64,000 bases of DNA from Cichorium intybus. Lineage: Eukaryota; Streptophyta; Magnoliopsida; Asterales; Asteraceae. A model generated the notes under the pieces. It did not search any database, was not told where the DNA came from, and saw nothing but the letters and a program-made list of their open reading frames with translations. Positions within the stretch are counted from its first letter, which is position 1. Each line of letters starts with the position of its first letter. Positions 11,225 to 22,865 of the stretch are shown here, piece after piece. A program made the position numbers and the translations under genes. Where the stretch lies: positions 122,809,205-122,873,204 of the forward strand of contig CM042012.1 of NCBI GenBank assembly GCA_023525715.1, read 5' to 3'.

Positions 11225-12960
11225 ATTCTGTCCCCAGAATCACTTAAACACAGAATAGATTTATATAACATAAACATTTCTTTTACAAACGTATGATTCT
11301 TCTTATTACAATCTTCAATCACTTTATTCTTAAATTTAGAGGGTTATTACTCTTCAAATTTCATAAACTTCATTCAACACTTTATAAATTTTTACTTCCT
11401 ATGAAGCTTTTCATAACATTTCTCATTTATTTACTTTATATAATAACATTTTCTTTCTTATATCTTTATAATGGCAACGTACTTTGCTATTCTTCTCATA
11501 CCTTCCCTAAAACTTGAAAATTTTAAACTTTTCATACATTTATTTATAAAATCTTCAGTAATATAACTAAACATAACTTGTCTAATAGCAAAATTCATAA
11601 AACATACTTAAGATTTTCTTATAACTTTCGTCCCGTATCAGATATTTTATACAAACTGCGTATTTTCTTCCAATTACACTCTTATTCATATCATATTTCT
11701 CTTCACAATTCTTGCTTTTAACAACCATTAAGTTGTATTTCATTCACATACTCTTACTATTTCACCTTCTTATTAAGTTTTACAACTATATTTCTACTAT
11801 ATTTTCGATACTTTATATAAAACCACTAAGCTTTATCTCTTACTTTATAATACTTTTGCATTCTTTTCTTGTGGAAGTTTTACAACTTCTTACTTTTTCT
11901 TACTATAGAAAAATTGACTCTTTTCAAAAGTCAATCCATACTCTTACTATTCTTTCTTTTCTTGTCATTAAACTTTATCCTCACCAAACTATCATTCTCT
12001 TTCAAGTAAATTTTTTATACGGGTAATTTACTTTTATGCTTTTCCTTAGAAGTTTACCGTTTCTTATCTTTACTTATTATGGAAAAATTAACTTTCCAAA
12101 ATCAATCTTTAATTGAACTATTTTTTTATTAGACTTTAGTTCTCATAAACTTTTCTTTTATGTCTTAACTTTTATATTCTTCTTTCATTAAGTCATTCAG
12201 TCTTTTAAACCATTCTTTATCATTTCTAATAACTCCTAATACATTCTTATATGTAAGAAATGAATTTCTTCCTTTCTTTTATACTCTATATCATTGCTAC
12301 ATATTCATAATTTCTATTGGGACAGAATCTGCCGAAACAGGATACCCTGCACGAGAAATAGCATATCTCACACTAGAGGAATCGAAACAACTCATCGCTT
12401 TTTGATTTAGAAACTAGACATCCGTAGGTTTCTTTTCATGTATAGCACAAAATTTTTGGCCTTGTATATTTATACAGTTTTTCTGTTGAAGTTGACTTAC
12501 AAATTCTGTCAAACTTCCTCATTTCTACTCTTATTACTTTTACCAGGAAGTTATCACTTCGTATAGTTGATTACTATTTCCCATACATTCTTATTAAATT
12601 ATTATCTTATTATTCATTAACTTACATGTATTAATTTACAAATACATGTCTTATATCTTATTATACACATAGTACATTTACTTCTTGATATATTAACACC
12701 TTGCGTGTTAGTTTCTTTCTTGTACTTCTTACTTCATACTAGTGCTTAACTTAGCACTTCATACTTTTTCTTAACCTTATCATAAGGCTTTTTAAACACT
12801 TACCATGATCAATTTTATAACCATGGAAACTTTATTATTATAACTAACACTTATGATTCTATACTTATAAAGCATAGCAATCCAACTTTTATTCTTTTCT
12901 TCTCTTTCACAGTTTAAGTCTAGAAGTGGAATAATCCAATCCTAGTTCACTTAAACTATA

Positions 12961-12972
12961 GCTCTGATACCA
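12961..12972 (-). promoter_or_regulatory. Element B primer binding site (Met-tRNA)
   Basis: Reads TGGTATCAGAGC on the minus strand, two bases inside the right LTR. It is complementary to the 3' end of plant initiator Met-tRNA, and it fixes the minus orientation of the element. Confidence 0.85.
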
Positions 12973-14659
12973 AATGTGACACCCATAATTTTTTTTTTAC
13001 AAGTAACAAAATACAGGTAATCACAAACTGAATACCAATACAACCATAGCAGTGAATCGGAACTTACACATAATATAAATATATAATGATTGAATACAAT
13101 TACATTTAATTCCCTAATTACATCATTTTACTTCATCTTCTTTAATGCTTGTATACCTGAAATACACAACATAAAATACATGTTCTTAAGACTATAAAGT
13201 CTTGTGAGTTACATGAATTTGGATTTGTATTATTTTGATACAAATGCTCATTTGAATGTTGTTTATTTATGAAATCTCATTAATACATTCACCTTTACTT
13301 ATTCTCAATTTCTTCCTCATTTACTTATCGCTTTGTGGAATATAACTCCACAACATTACTTTTACTAATAATCTATTTTACTTAGAATATATATTATACA
13401 TCATACTCTTGTTGTCACAAAACTCACACATTATGAACTTCTTACTTACGGTTTGAATACACAACCGTTACGACATATGCTACACAAACAACCCCTCCCT
13501 ATTGAGTCTTTATAACCACTCGTTAATTACTAACGCTCATACTTTCCACATATATATAAGATATATATACCGATAAATCATACATTAACTATTAAGTCAT
13601 ATAGATGACTTCTTTAAACATGCACATATCTTTAATATATATGAATGTACCTAGTATCAATATATTTATCCTTTTAAGGATTCTTATGTCACTAGGTATA
13701 CCTCCACACTTACAACACAACTCATATAACTGAATATCATCATGTATATAAATAAACTTAAACTAATTATGAATCATAATTTCTTTCTATTCATGTTTAT
13801 TTACAAGAAACTCTGTATTCTTTTCCTCCTCGAAATGGAATTAATCCATCAGTGAGGACGTACTCAGTTTCCTCTCCCTTCATGGAATAGAACATATATA
13901 TCCACAAGGGCGTGCTAATTTCATCTCCCTTCATGGTATAGAACAAATCCAACCATAAGGGCGTGCTAGTTTTATCTCCCTTCATGGCATAGACCAAATC
14001 CAACCATAAGGGCCTTCATGGCATAGAACAAATCCAACCATAAGGGCGTGCTAAGGACAACTACCTCGCGAAGGGAAATAACATCCCAGTAGTTCCTTCT
14101 GACCTCCCTTCAGACGGTTAAGGTCCTAGTTAATCCCCCTTCAAGCGGGTAAGATTCTGATTGATCCCCCTTCTCACGGGTAAGATCCTGATTGATCCCC
14201 CTTCTCGCGGGTAAGATCCTGATTGATCCCCCTTCTCGCGGGTAAGATCCTCGGTCGGAATGTATTACTTTTACTTTCTTCTTTAGCTAACAGACTCAAC
14301 TTTCGTAACTCATAACATTTCAATTGCATAAGATAGTCTATACTTGCTATTTACACAATTCACCATTATTACATTAATCTCATAACTATTGTATTCCATG
14401 TCAATACATTTCACCCAACTTTCATTTGTTCTTTGTATGCGTACATTAATTTCATATCTTTCATTATATACCAATTACTTAACATGTATATCCACAACCA
14501 AGATAATCACTTTATTTCACTATACTATTACTACGAGGAGTTAAGTCCCCGATTACAACAATTCATCGTATCTCATTTCGTGATTGGAGCTATGTCCCCA
14601 GTGTTTTACTCCTTCATCTATATCATTCATACTACTTTAAAGGCTATATGACAACACAT

Positions 14660-14664
14660 ATACT
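14660..14664. repeat. Element C target-site duplication (left ATACT)
   Basis: ATACT lies immediately before the element C LTR and again at 22027-22031. The empty site in the other element B LTR has it once. Confidence 0.9.
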
Positions 14665-15356
14665 TGAAAGGTTTTCCGCAACCATGAACTAAAAAACCTA
14701 AGTTCACATGCAACCTAGAAAAGATCTATGTTTTCTTACTTTGAACATGTAACTAATTCCTAAAGGCCAAACAAAATTAACTAAAAGAATAAATCAGAAA
14801 AAACTAACATTTAGTTTTAATCTTGAAGCTAAGCAGCACAAGTGTCATGCCTCAAATGAGATCACACCTAGGGAGCCAGAGGGTGGACGAAAATTCCAGA
14901 GAGAATTATATAATGAGCACTAATAATGAGGCCTAGGGGTCCCTATTTATAGGGAAACAAGAAACCCTAGCCGTCAGCCATTTTCCGGATTATACGTACG
15001 CGCGCCGCGGCCTATACATTGGCGCGCCGCGCGCCGCAATTCAACTATTGAATTTGTACGACTTTAATCACTGACTTCCTGATTAATCTAATTAATGCCA
15101 CAGAAATTAATCTAATTAATTCCTGATTAATTATTAATCAATCAATATAGTTTCTAATTAATATATTATCACTTTAATATATTAACAAACCATATCTTTT
15201 ATTTCTATTGATTTATTAATCCCATAATAAACCAACATTTCTCTCTACCGAACTTTCTACCAAACCTCCAGCTATGAGGGCAACCCAAATGGATTTTGCT
15301 TCTATTAATTAGGTAAATATAAATTATTAGTCATGGCTTAGACACCTAATCCAACA
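14665..15356 (-). repeat. Element C left (3') LTR
   Basis: 692 bp. In element sense it starts TGTTGGATTAGGTG and ends CCTTTCA. It includes a CpG-dense stretch at about 14997-15048 with overlapping GCGCGCC words, embedded in otherwise AT-rich sequence. Confidence 0.9.
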
Positions 15357-15369
15357 GTCTCCCACTTGG
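15357..15369 (-). promoter_or_regulatory. Element C polypurine tract
   Basis: Minus strand reads CCAAGTGGGAGAC immediately before the TGTTGG of the 3' LTR, the usual place and composition for a copia PPT. Confidence 0.8.
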
Positions 15370-16455
15370 ATAAGTCTATGACTATAATTACCAATTTAAC
15401 CTCTAATTAATCAGTAAACTGTAGCTTCCTAGAAACTGCTGCCGAACTCTGACCTAGTCAGTTCTGTCCATAGATAAGTGATCAGATGATCCTCCGTCTA
15501 ACAAGATATTTTCAGACATGAGACATGGATTGAGATCAATCTCTGTCTGACACACTGTTTCCCGATTTCCGATTTTGCTTATGGCTTTTAGACTTCTAAT
15601 TGAACGAATCAATTCAGTCCTGGCTGGCCAGCACTTCAGTCAACTTCAAAATCATCGAGTGGCCAACAGATATCTGTTTCCCGTCTGGGTCCAGGGACGA
15701 ATAAGCTTCGACTAATATGTTATATCTTTTACCCGACAAATCACTCACAACAGCACGTTTTATAACACCGAGTTACCGATGCGTTTTCGTACGATCAATG
15801 AACAACCGCCTTGCAAATTATAACTCATATCTCTCCACTTTAAGACCATAAGATATTATCGTCTCAACATTGCTCGTGATATAATCTATGAAGCAATCCA
15901 TTGAGCGCGGGTTTATCCAATACTCAAATCTCCATTTCCAAGTACTCATGAACGTTGCAACAATCTTATTGCTATGTCTAACTCCTTAGACAATCTACAA
16001 ACCAATTCATGACAGTCTTCCTTCATACTTACTCCCTAAGAGTATGAACGACTGTGGATATTTGAATAATCCAATTATTCAGGAAGTAAACATGCAAAAG
16101 TGAAACATAAAATCTGACTGGCAGCTACTCCTGCTTATTACCAAGTCTCCACGAGGTAATCACCAAGTCGGATTTATCATAACTATTATCGGTTTCTTAT
16201 TCTCTTTTAAACTTTCAATTCAAGCCTTTTATATCTATGTCTATGACCATTTCACTCTTTCTATGTATCCAAGTATCTAACACTTATACACTTAATTGCA
16301 GATGATCCTATCGGATACTCTTCCGATGATATCTCAATTTGTCATTTTGTCATTCTCTCTCACAACTCCATTCTGGTGATGTGTACCGTGACTGCCCATG
16401 GTTCTCGAGTCTTTAGTCTACACGACTATACCCTAAGACAATTTTTGAGGTGTCA

Positions 16456-16487
16456 TGATGTGCTGGTGAACCACACGCGCTCCATCA
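16456..16487 (-). other. Conserved-loop hairpin C1
   Basis: A 5-bp stem, TGATG at 16456-16460 with CATCA at 16483-16487, closes a 22-nt loop that begins TGCTGGTGAACC and ends ACACGCGCTC. The element D counterpart (24981-25041) has CGATG/CATCG, so the outer pair changes on both sides. Confidence 0.65.
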
Positions 16488-17435
16488 GAAACCAACGAAA
16501 TTCTTTAACCATGAAGTTCTACAGCACCACGTTCGGGTGTAAACAATTACCGATTTGAAAACCCTTTCAAATCAATTACCCTAATCATTTCCCAATGATT
16601 TCTTACGTCTGTTCAAAAATCCATTCAGTATTTTTCAGCCAGGCAATATCCTGAAACTAACTTACCATGCTCTAAGCATCAAGTCATCAGGATATGTTCA
16701 TAACACTTCTGATTGGTCCAAGAGGCTCGTGGAACCTGATGTAATCTCATTCCAACCCTTTCGGAATCCTAAGATTACCAATAATCCTTGTGTCATGATT
16801 TCCGGAAACCATTTCCTTTCAGGGACTCTTTCTTATGCATCTTGAATCCCATCAAGATCATATTCTCAACGGCTAAGTCAATACTGTCAGTCTCATCTAT
16901 CTGATAGATGTCTATGAACTACGTGAGCATGCTGCACCTTCTTTGTTTCTTTCATGCCAATTCATTACACTTTGCAATGACAGGAAACTCCATCCCTGGG
17001 GTTATGCGTCTTCAATCTCATCAAGGTCATATTGGCAGATTTCTGATCTATCTAATAGATGTTCACAACCACCTGAGCATGTTGTATCTCTTAAAGTCTT
17101 TCATAGCGAACCGTTTCTTAACACCAAGTCATTACACTTTGTAATGATAAGAGACGTTTCATAGAACCAGTATGTTACCCACATACAATGATAGCAGATA
17201 ACAACGATACTCCCACTGGCTTTGACACCGTTATATGACTCTTTCGGACTATTCACAAAATCCAGAACTTATGGCACATTTTGCGAAACCGAAATCCAAA
17301 CCTTTCCGACATATTAAAGGAAATCTTTCAAGCTATTAACAAAATCCAAACCTTTTGGCCTATTTTGAGAATCCGAATATCCTTTCTTGCGAGATGCCCA
17401 TGGGACGAATCCCGGGGCCATGTACCTTTTGTAAT

Positions 17436-17508
17436 GGCATGCTCTATGTGAGTCCCTATTAGTGTGCCGGTAAACCAAACACGCTCCACTAACGACTCAC
17501 ACTATGCC
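17436..17508 (-). other. Conserved-loop hairpin C2
   Basis: Nested arms: GGCAT/ATGCC, TGTGAGTC/GACTCACA and TTAGTG/CACTAA surround a 22-nt loop (17465-17486) that begins TGCCGGTAAACC and ends ACACGCTC. All three arms are perfectly complementary, separated by small internal loops. Confidence 0.75.
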
Positions 17509-18624
17509 ACGCAGAATCCTCTCGGATTACATCTTCTATTGAGAGTGCTTCTCTCAGAATCAGTTGCTTGACTCCAAGTAATGACTCATTCAACCAGATG
17601 TTCTGTAAGTACATTTCTATGTTCCCTTCTTTTGATGATTCACTTACTCCCACTGGTTCCTAGACCAGTTGTAAAATCAATCAAACTGTCACATAGACTG
17701 TGTCTCGCGGTAAGGTTCTCTTATTTGGCAGCAACCGGGCTCACCAATGCTTCCAGCAGTCGGATTACTTATCCGTACCATCTTTAGTGTTTTACCACTA
17801 CACGGTATATCACCCGGATCATAACTCCTTATGACGGTGACAATAACTACTGGTCAAGCGAAGAGAGGGTATGTCAGGTTTAACAAGAATCTAATTCCTG
17901 GTCACGTCCCAGTGGTGACTAAAGGTTCTTTCACTTGGCTAATCCCTGAACTCATTCAGAATTATTCTTACTCCCACTGTTTCCTTAGAACTTGAGTTCT
18001 TTCTAAAAGTACTCTTCTTTCAAAGGATAACCGGAATGGCCAATGAAACGACATCGCTGATCAGTTTCAGGCTTGTCATGAGATTCAGATGAATGCTACA
18101 TGACCCTGGACTTTCTATGTACTAGTGGGACGATCCCAGCTTTACATTTCAGATAGTGTCGACATAACTTCCTTAGTCTAAGATGTGGTCGGAATATGGC
18201 TTCTGCGGTCTGACTGGTTGAATATTCAATATTAGTCGGAAATATATCCAGTGTATGTTATACACCGAGGATCAAAACTATTTTGATCAATGCTCCATCA
18301 TCTTCCCTAAGACACATTATAACCATTAGTGTTCTTGGAAGAGGATAAACTGTGAAACATTTTCTCAGTCTTTGTCGTTACTCAGGTTCTGTTGGTCTTA
18401 TGCTTCCTTTGAAATCTTTGAACACTTCAAGGTTCCAATAAATCGCTTATTCCGATAAACGAAGCCATATTTGTCAAACCATTTGGCAAATATCATGAAG
18501 CATAACTAATCGTGTTCTGTTCGAAGATTCGAGCAATACACAGTAACTTATGTGTTTGTTGCTCAAAATCTTAATACCTTTACAGTTCCATGTAAATTTA
18601 TGACTTTGTTAATATTGTTCAAGA

Positions 18625-18800
18625 CATGCAATCATCACCTGACTCAAAGTCAACTGATTCCAAAATCCTATCCATTGGATCTTTGGGCGATTCCTCTCTT
18701 GCCACAATTAATTTTATTAAGCACTCAATTCATCATGTGACTCTAAGTCAAATGATTCCAAAGTCCTGTCCAACTGGACCTTTGGTTGAAGTGATTCTCA
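18625..18800. repeat. Tandem palindromic units in element C
   Basis: Two copies of a roughly 100-bp unit. Each carries a TGACT-ctn-AGTCA short palindrome, then GATTCCAAA and a second inverted pair, clearest in copy two (CCAAAGTCC with GGACCTTTGG). Element D has three copies at about 27095-27370. Confidence 0.65.
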
Positions 18801-19043
18801 TAAAATTCACTTTAACAATCATAAAGAACACAATTTACAAATCTAATCCCATTGGATGTATCAACATTCAAGTTATTACCATTTACGTCATCAACACATT
18901 CACACAACATTTCGAGGATAATTAAAACAATCATATTTCAAAAAAAAAATATTTCATTAAACCAGAATTATCCTCAGAACAATATACTATGCGAATCCAT
19001 GTCGTGTGTATCTATAAACTAATAACAAGAACAAATATCTAGC

Positions 19044-19295
19044 TTAACTCAAAAACCGCACGAGCTCCAGATCCAATCCGAATATGCTCCTGTGCGACAC
19101 CATCCCGCATCTTCCAGAGTTCGTGCATACAGAGCAAATGTGTGAAACACATCCTGTATCAAGGAAATGAGGATCAGGTGTTCTGAATTCTAAGATATTT
19201 ATGAGTTTGCCAAACGGTTTGGCTTTGGAGCATTTTTCCAATATTTCCGTGACTGTGTCCCACCTTATGGATTCCCAGTTTGAAACATCGAACAA
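19044..19295 (-). pseudogene. Copia protease relic (element C)
   Basis: The minus-strand frame contains FLDTGCVSHIC at about residues 44-54. This is the active-site region of copia aspartic proteases (Asp-Thr-Gly / Asp-Ser-Gly followed by Cys-x-x-His-x-x). It is normally followed by gag-pre-integrase and integrase, but here the frame ends within about 30 residues and nothing pol-like follows. It lies downstream of the gag relic in element sense. The catalytic Asp-Thr-Gly is present, but the domain is far too short to act as a protease. Confidence 0.6.
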
Positions 19296-19571
19296 TCGGT
19301 CCAGACGATTTGGATCATTTCTTGATGCACCTTAATACTGGACTCAATCCTGAAGCAGCTGAATTAATGGAACTATGCTTCTCCATGAACGACCCATACA
19401 GAGTCGACATTGAATGCACTTCCACGATTGTATCATCCGGTTACCCTTTCTGTTCATCTGGATGAACAGATCAGCGAGTTGAGCTAATGCTTAACTCCCG
19501 ATCACAAAGGGAAACCAGTTTTATACTGTTCGCCTATGTATCCCTCAATCTCGGGAACACGCAAACTGGTG

Positions 19572-19982
19572 CTACTTCATTCTAGCTTGCAACTTCAAGC
19601 TCTTTGAAGATCCTAGTTCGTTCCCTTTATCAACCAGTTCTCGGAACCTTTCCTCAACTAGATGTGCTAACTCATCTGACCCCAGGAATTCTAAATCCCT
19701 GCGGAACTCGGGGTTAATGATCAATAGCATAAGGCAACGAACTTCCTTGGACTTAATAGTCAAGGAGTCATGCTCATCACAAGCTGCTGTGTGATGCCAT
19801 GTTTGGGAGCGGACACTCAGTCGGATATGGTTCGCCAGCAAAACTAAGAACTATTCTCTAATTGCAAAACCATATCACACAGTCAAGGCGAGTCAGCCTT
19901 ACCATATTTAACAGGTACTTTCTGAAGCTCTCAAAAATTGGTGAAGGAGGGGAAGGAGGAGACTGACATTTTGTTCAGACAT
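19572..19982 (-). pseudogene. Gag relic of element C
   Basis: The start ATG at 19980-19982 (MSEQ...) corresponds to the MSES start of the element D gag. A frameshift soon afterwards puts the rest in another phase. The later part, PEFRRDLEFLGSDELAHLVEE followed by RFREL, matches element D (PEFRKDFESLGP...SVEERFRKPVEE). A stop at 19572-19574 ends the frame where element D continues with a UBN2-like segment. Gag would form the particle and bind RNA; this copy cannot do so. It is useful mainly as evidence that the family once encoded its own gag. Confidence 0.6.
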
Positions 19983-20285
19983 ATATAAAATTTGAATTTA
20001 TTCGTTTAATTCATCCTTTTAAATAATTACCCAATATACATTATTTAACAAGGCTAGGATCCAAAATACCCCAACTATGCTGTGAAGAGGGATGCCGTAA
20101 TCACAACACAGTGGTCATTAAGGTAGATAACTTTTATCAATTTCAGTCTTATGAAATTCCTAGATCTGTGAGATTCATTGAACTGTTCAATGGCATGTTT
20201 AATCTCGGATATGCCCCACCGTTTTTGACTGGCATGCCGAGGATCACAAACCGGGTGTGAATAACCATGCAAATTAGCTTGGTAC

Positions 20286-20362
20286 TCTCGGGGTCCATTA
20301 TCATCTCAAATTGATGTGCCGGTTAACCACACACGCTCCATCAACAATGATAACACCCGAGA
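20286..20362 (-). other. Conserved-loop hairpin C3
   Basis: Three perfect arms: TCTCGG/CCGAGA, TTATCAT/ATGATAA and TTGATG/CATCAA enclose the 22-nt loop 20317-20338, which contains the self-complementary octamer GGTTAACC. In the element D homologue the arms change to TCTCGA/TCGAGA and ATTAACG/CGTTAAT and remain paired. Confidence 0.8.
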
Positions 20363-20460
20363 AACCCATTGCCACTCTTTATGAACCCCCATTGGTGTGC
20401 CGGTAACCCACACACGCTCCACCAACGTTTCATAAAGTGCAATGTGCAATTTCATGGGTT
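20363..20460 (-). other. Conserved-loop hairpin C4
   Basis: Starts at the base after hairpin C3. Arms are AACCCAT/ATGGGTT, ATTGC-c-ACT/AGTGCAAT, CTTTATGAA/TTCATAAAG and TTGGTG/CACCAA around the 22-nt loop 20398-20419. In element sense it lies nearest the PBS. Confidence 0.8.
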
Positions 20461-21321
20461 AGCATCAAATTCACATTTTTTTCTAAAGTAACTAGATTGG
20501 GAATTCTTGTACGGGTTCTAGTACTTTGATCATTATACTTTTAATGATTAAGCGGTCCTATCAAAACTGTTCGGCTAACGACCCTCCACTGATCAGGCGA
20601 GCGGTGGGTGAGAGTGAACACCCATTAGACCGCCATTTTATAGGCAGTCTCCTTATACCCACTTTATAGACCAGCTTCGTGAATGAGGCCTACTAATGAT
20701 TTGACTAACCAATTTATCTTATACATATAGTATTAGCCTTTAATAATATATATAAGATGTATTTTAAATCTTTTAAAATATTCCTGGTTTATCTTTTAAT
20801 TTCCTGAAATTTAACTATTAAATTTCAAATTAAATTAAACCTTTAATTTGATTTAATTTATCTTTTAATTAAACTATTAATTAAATTAATTAAATCTTGA
20901 TATTTTAAACCTTTTAAAATATTTTAGGATTTATCCTTTAATTTTCGAAATTTAACCATTAAATTAAAATTAAATTAAATCCCTTGAATTATCTTTTAAT
21001 TAAACAATTAATTAAATTAATTCAAATGTAGATAGGTTTTTCCAAATTAATCAAATCAATTTAAACCTATCTTAAACCCCTAATTATCAAATTTCAAACA
21101 AACATGGTTTAAGGTTATCCATTTAATTAACCAATTAAAGTTACCAAAAATAGAAAACCTCCTAAAACCCTAATGCCAATTTTCGAAAAATTATCAGGGG
21201 AGGGGATAGGGTTTCTAAATGCAAAAACCCTAAATCGATTCAGGCCCAAAAAGGATTTATAAACTTTAAACCCTAATTTTAGGAAAACTATTACACCAAT
21301 TCAATAAGAAAACAACCAAAT

Positions 21322-21333
21322 GCTCTGAAACCA
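21322..21333 (-). promoter_or_regulatory. Element C primer binding site
   Basis: Minus strand TGGTTTCAGAGC, one base inside the right LTR. It differs at one base from the Met-tRNA-complementary TGGTATCAGAGC of elements A, B and D. Confidence 0.75.
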
Positions 21334-21334
21334 C

Positions 21335-22026
21335 TGAAAGGTTTTCCGCAACCATGAACTAAAAAACCTAAGTTCACATGCAACCTAGAAAAGATCTATG
21401 TTTTCTTACTTTGAACATGTAACTAATTCCTAAAGGCCAAACAAAATTAACTAAAAGAATAAATCAGAGAAAACTAACCTTTAGTTTTAATCTTGAAGCT
21501 AAGCAGCCCAAGTGTCCTGCCTCAAATGAGATCACACCTAGGGAGCCAGAGGGTGGACGAAAATTCCAGAAAGAATTATATAATGAGCACTAATAATGAG
21601 GCCTGGGGGTCCCTATTTATAGGGAAACAAGAAACCCTAGCCGTCAGCCATTTTCCGGATTATACGTACGCGCGCCGCGGCCTATACATTGGCGCGCCGC
21701 GCGCCGCAATTCAACTATTGAATTTGTACGACTTTAATCCCTGACTTCCTGATTAATCTAATTAATGCCACAGAAATTAATCTAATTAATTCCTGATTAA
21801 TTATTAATCAATCAATATAGTTTCTAATTAATATATTATCACTTTAATATATTAACAAACCATATCTTTTATTTCTATTGATTTATTAATCCCATAATAA
21901 ACCAACATTTCTCTCTACCGAACTTTCTACCAAACCTCCAGCTATGAGGGCAACCCAAATGGACTTTGCTTCTATTAATTAGGTAAATATAAATTATTAG
22001 TCATGGCTTAGACACCTAATCCAACA
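21335..22026 (-). repeat. Element C right (5') LTR
   Basis: 692 bp, same length as the left LTR with about eight single-base differences. The CpG-dense GCGCGCC stretch is preserved in this copy at about 21667-21718. Confidence 0.9.
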
Positions 22027-22779
22027 ATACTTTACCACATTACTCATTATTTATGGGGAGTTATGTACCCTAATGCTTTATTTCTTCATTTATATCACTT
22101 TATATACCTTTTTAAGGTTATGTACCAATACATATACCTTAACTACATTATTCATTATTCATGAAGAGTTATATCCCCATATAACTTATTATCTTTCATA
22201 ACATTCTTGTACTTTTACATATACTCTTTCTACCATTTCATCATTACTTCTATGTATTTTAAGGCTATAAGCCAAATACTAACTCTTATATCATTATTTA
22301 TCTCTTACTTATCATTCATACACTTTTCATAATATGATATTCTCATTAGAACACCAATATCATTATCTCACATAATACTTATCGACGTAACATAAGTATT
22401 AACACATATTCATCTCTTCATATAGAAAACATAATAAATATTTCATAATATTTGCCATGTATCTCAAAATGGGTAAAAGCTACATGTACTCACCTTGGCT
22501 AGTTAGAGAAGTCTAACTAGGGTTACTCCGTTTCCTTTTCCCTTCCATTCCATGAATTTTACTCCTTAATTACCTAAGGAGTTCATTAACATTCTTATTA
22601 ATACATGATAGGTCTTAACAATACATATAAAGACCACTTGACCCATGTCCTAATATACTTATTTTCATGTTCTCACACATTATTATGCTTATACTAGAAG
22701 TTCGGGGATCAAACTACACAAATAGGGCAATAACGGGAGTGAATTTCAAGAATTCAGGTCACACGGGTCGTGTGGGACT

Positions 22780-22865
22780 CACACGGGTCGTGTAGGACCT
22801 TCAGACCCTCGGATTGCAGACCCAGGTTCCCCACACGGGTCGTGTAACCTAACACGGGTCGTGTC
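22780..22865. repeat. CACGGGTCGTG palindrome cluster in the element B right LTR
   Basis: Four ACACGGGTCGTGT palindromes lie at about 22760-22865. The left LTR has three at 9960-10025; the extra copy follows GTGGGACTC. Confidence 0.8.

Larger units (their letters stand above)
11206..12974 (-). other. Element B interior, non-coding
   Basis: This 1.77-kb region is strongly T-rich on the plus strand (purine-rich in element sense). Longer plus-strand frames, such as 11712-12026, are low-complexity and resemble no protein. Near 12300-12510 it contains a block also found in element A (about 36020-36200) and at 57550-57690. The block includes ACATCCGTAGGTTTC and GTTGAAGTTGACTT on the plus strand. 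Confidence 0.7.
15370..19043 (-). other. Element C downstream non-coding interior, hairpin-rich
   Basis: About 3.7 kb lie between the protease relic and the PPT, where integrase, reverse transcriptase and RNase H would normally be. No such homology is visible on either strand; small frames are unrelated and scattered. Instead the region holds inverted repeats: two 22-nt-loop hairpins (16456-16487 and 17436-17508), stems with an ACTTT loop (16962-16980 and 17129-17147), a stem TTCACAAAAT at 17252-17287, and a palindromic tandem unit at about 18625-18800. Most of these have counterparts in element D. Confidence 0.65.
14665..22026 (-). mobile_element. Element C: non-autonomous copia-like LTR element
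   Basis: LTRs are 14665-15356 and 21335-22026, each 692 bp (plus-strand view TGAAAGG...CCAACA). By eye they differ at about eight positions, so the insertion is fairly recent. A PBS inside the right LTR and a PPT inside the left LTR give minus orientation, with ATACT duplicated on both sides. The interior carries only relics of gag and of the protease. No integrase, reverse transcriptase or RNase H was recognised in the roughly 3.7 kb between protease and PPT or elsewhere. Four conserved-loop hairpins (listed separately) sit in the leader and in the downstream non-coding part. It is the same family as element D. Confidence 0.88.

Noticed and set aside
8990..14651. Frames 8990-9202 and 14433-14651, nearly identical to each other
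   Set aside because: Their similarity reflects duplication of the element B LTR, not a conserved gene; they are AT-biased and have no domain.
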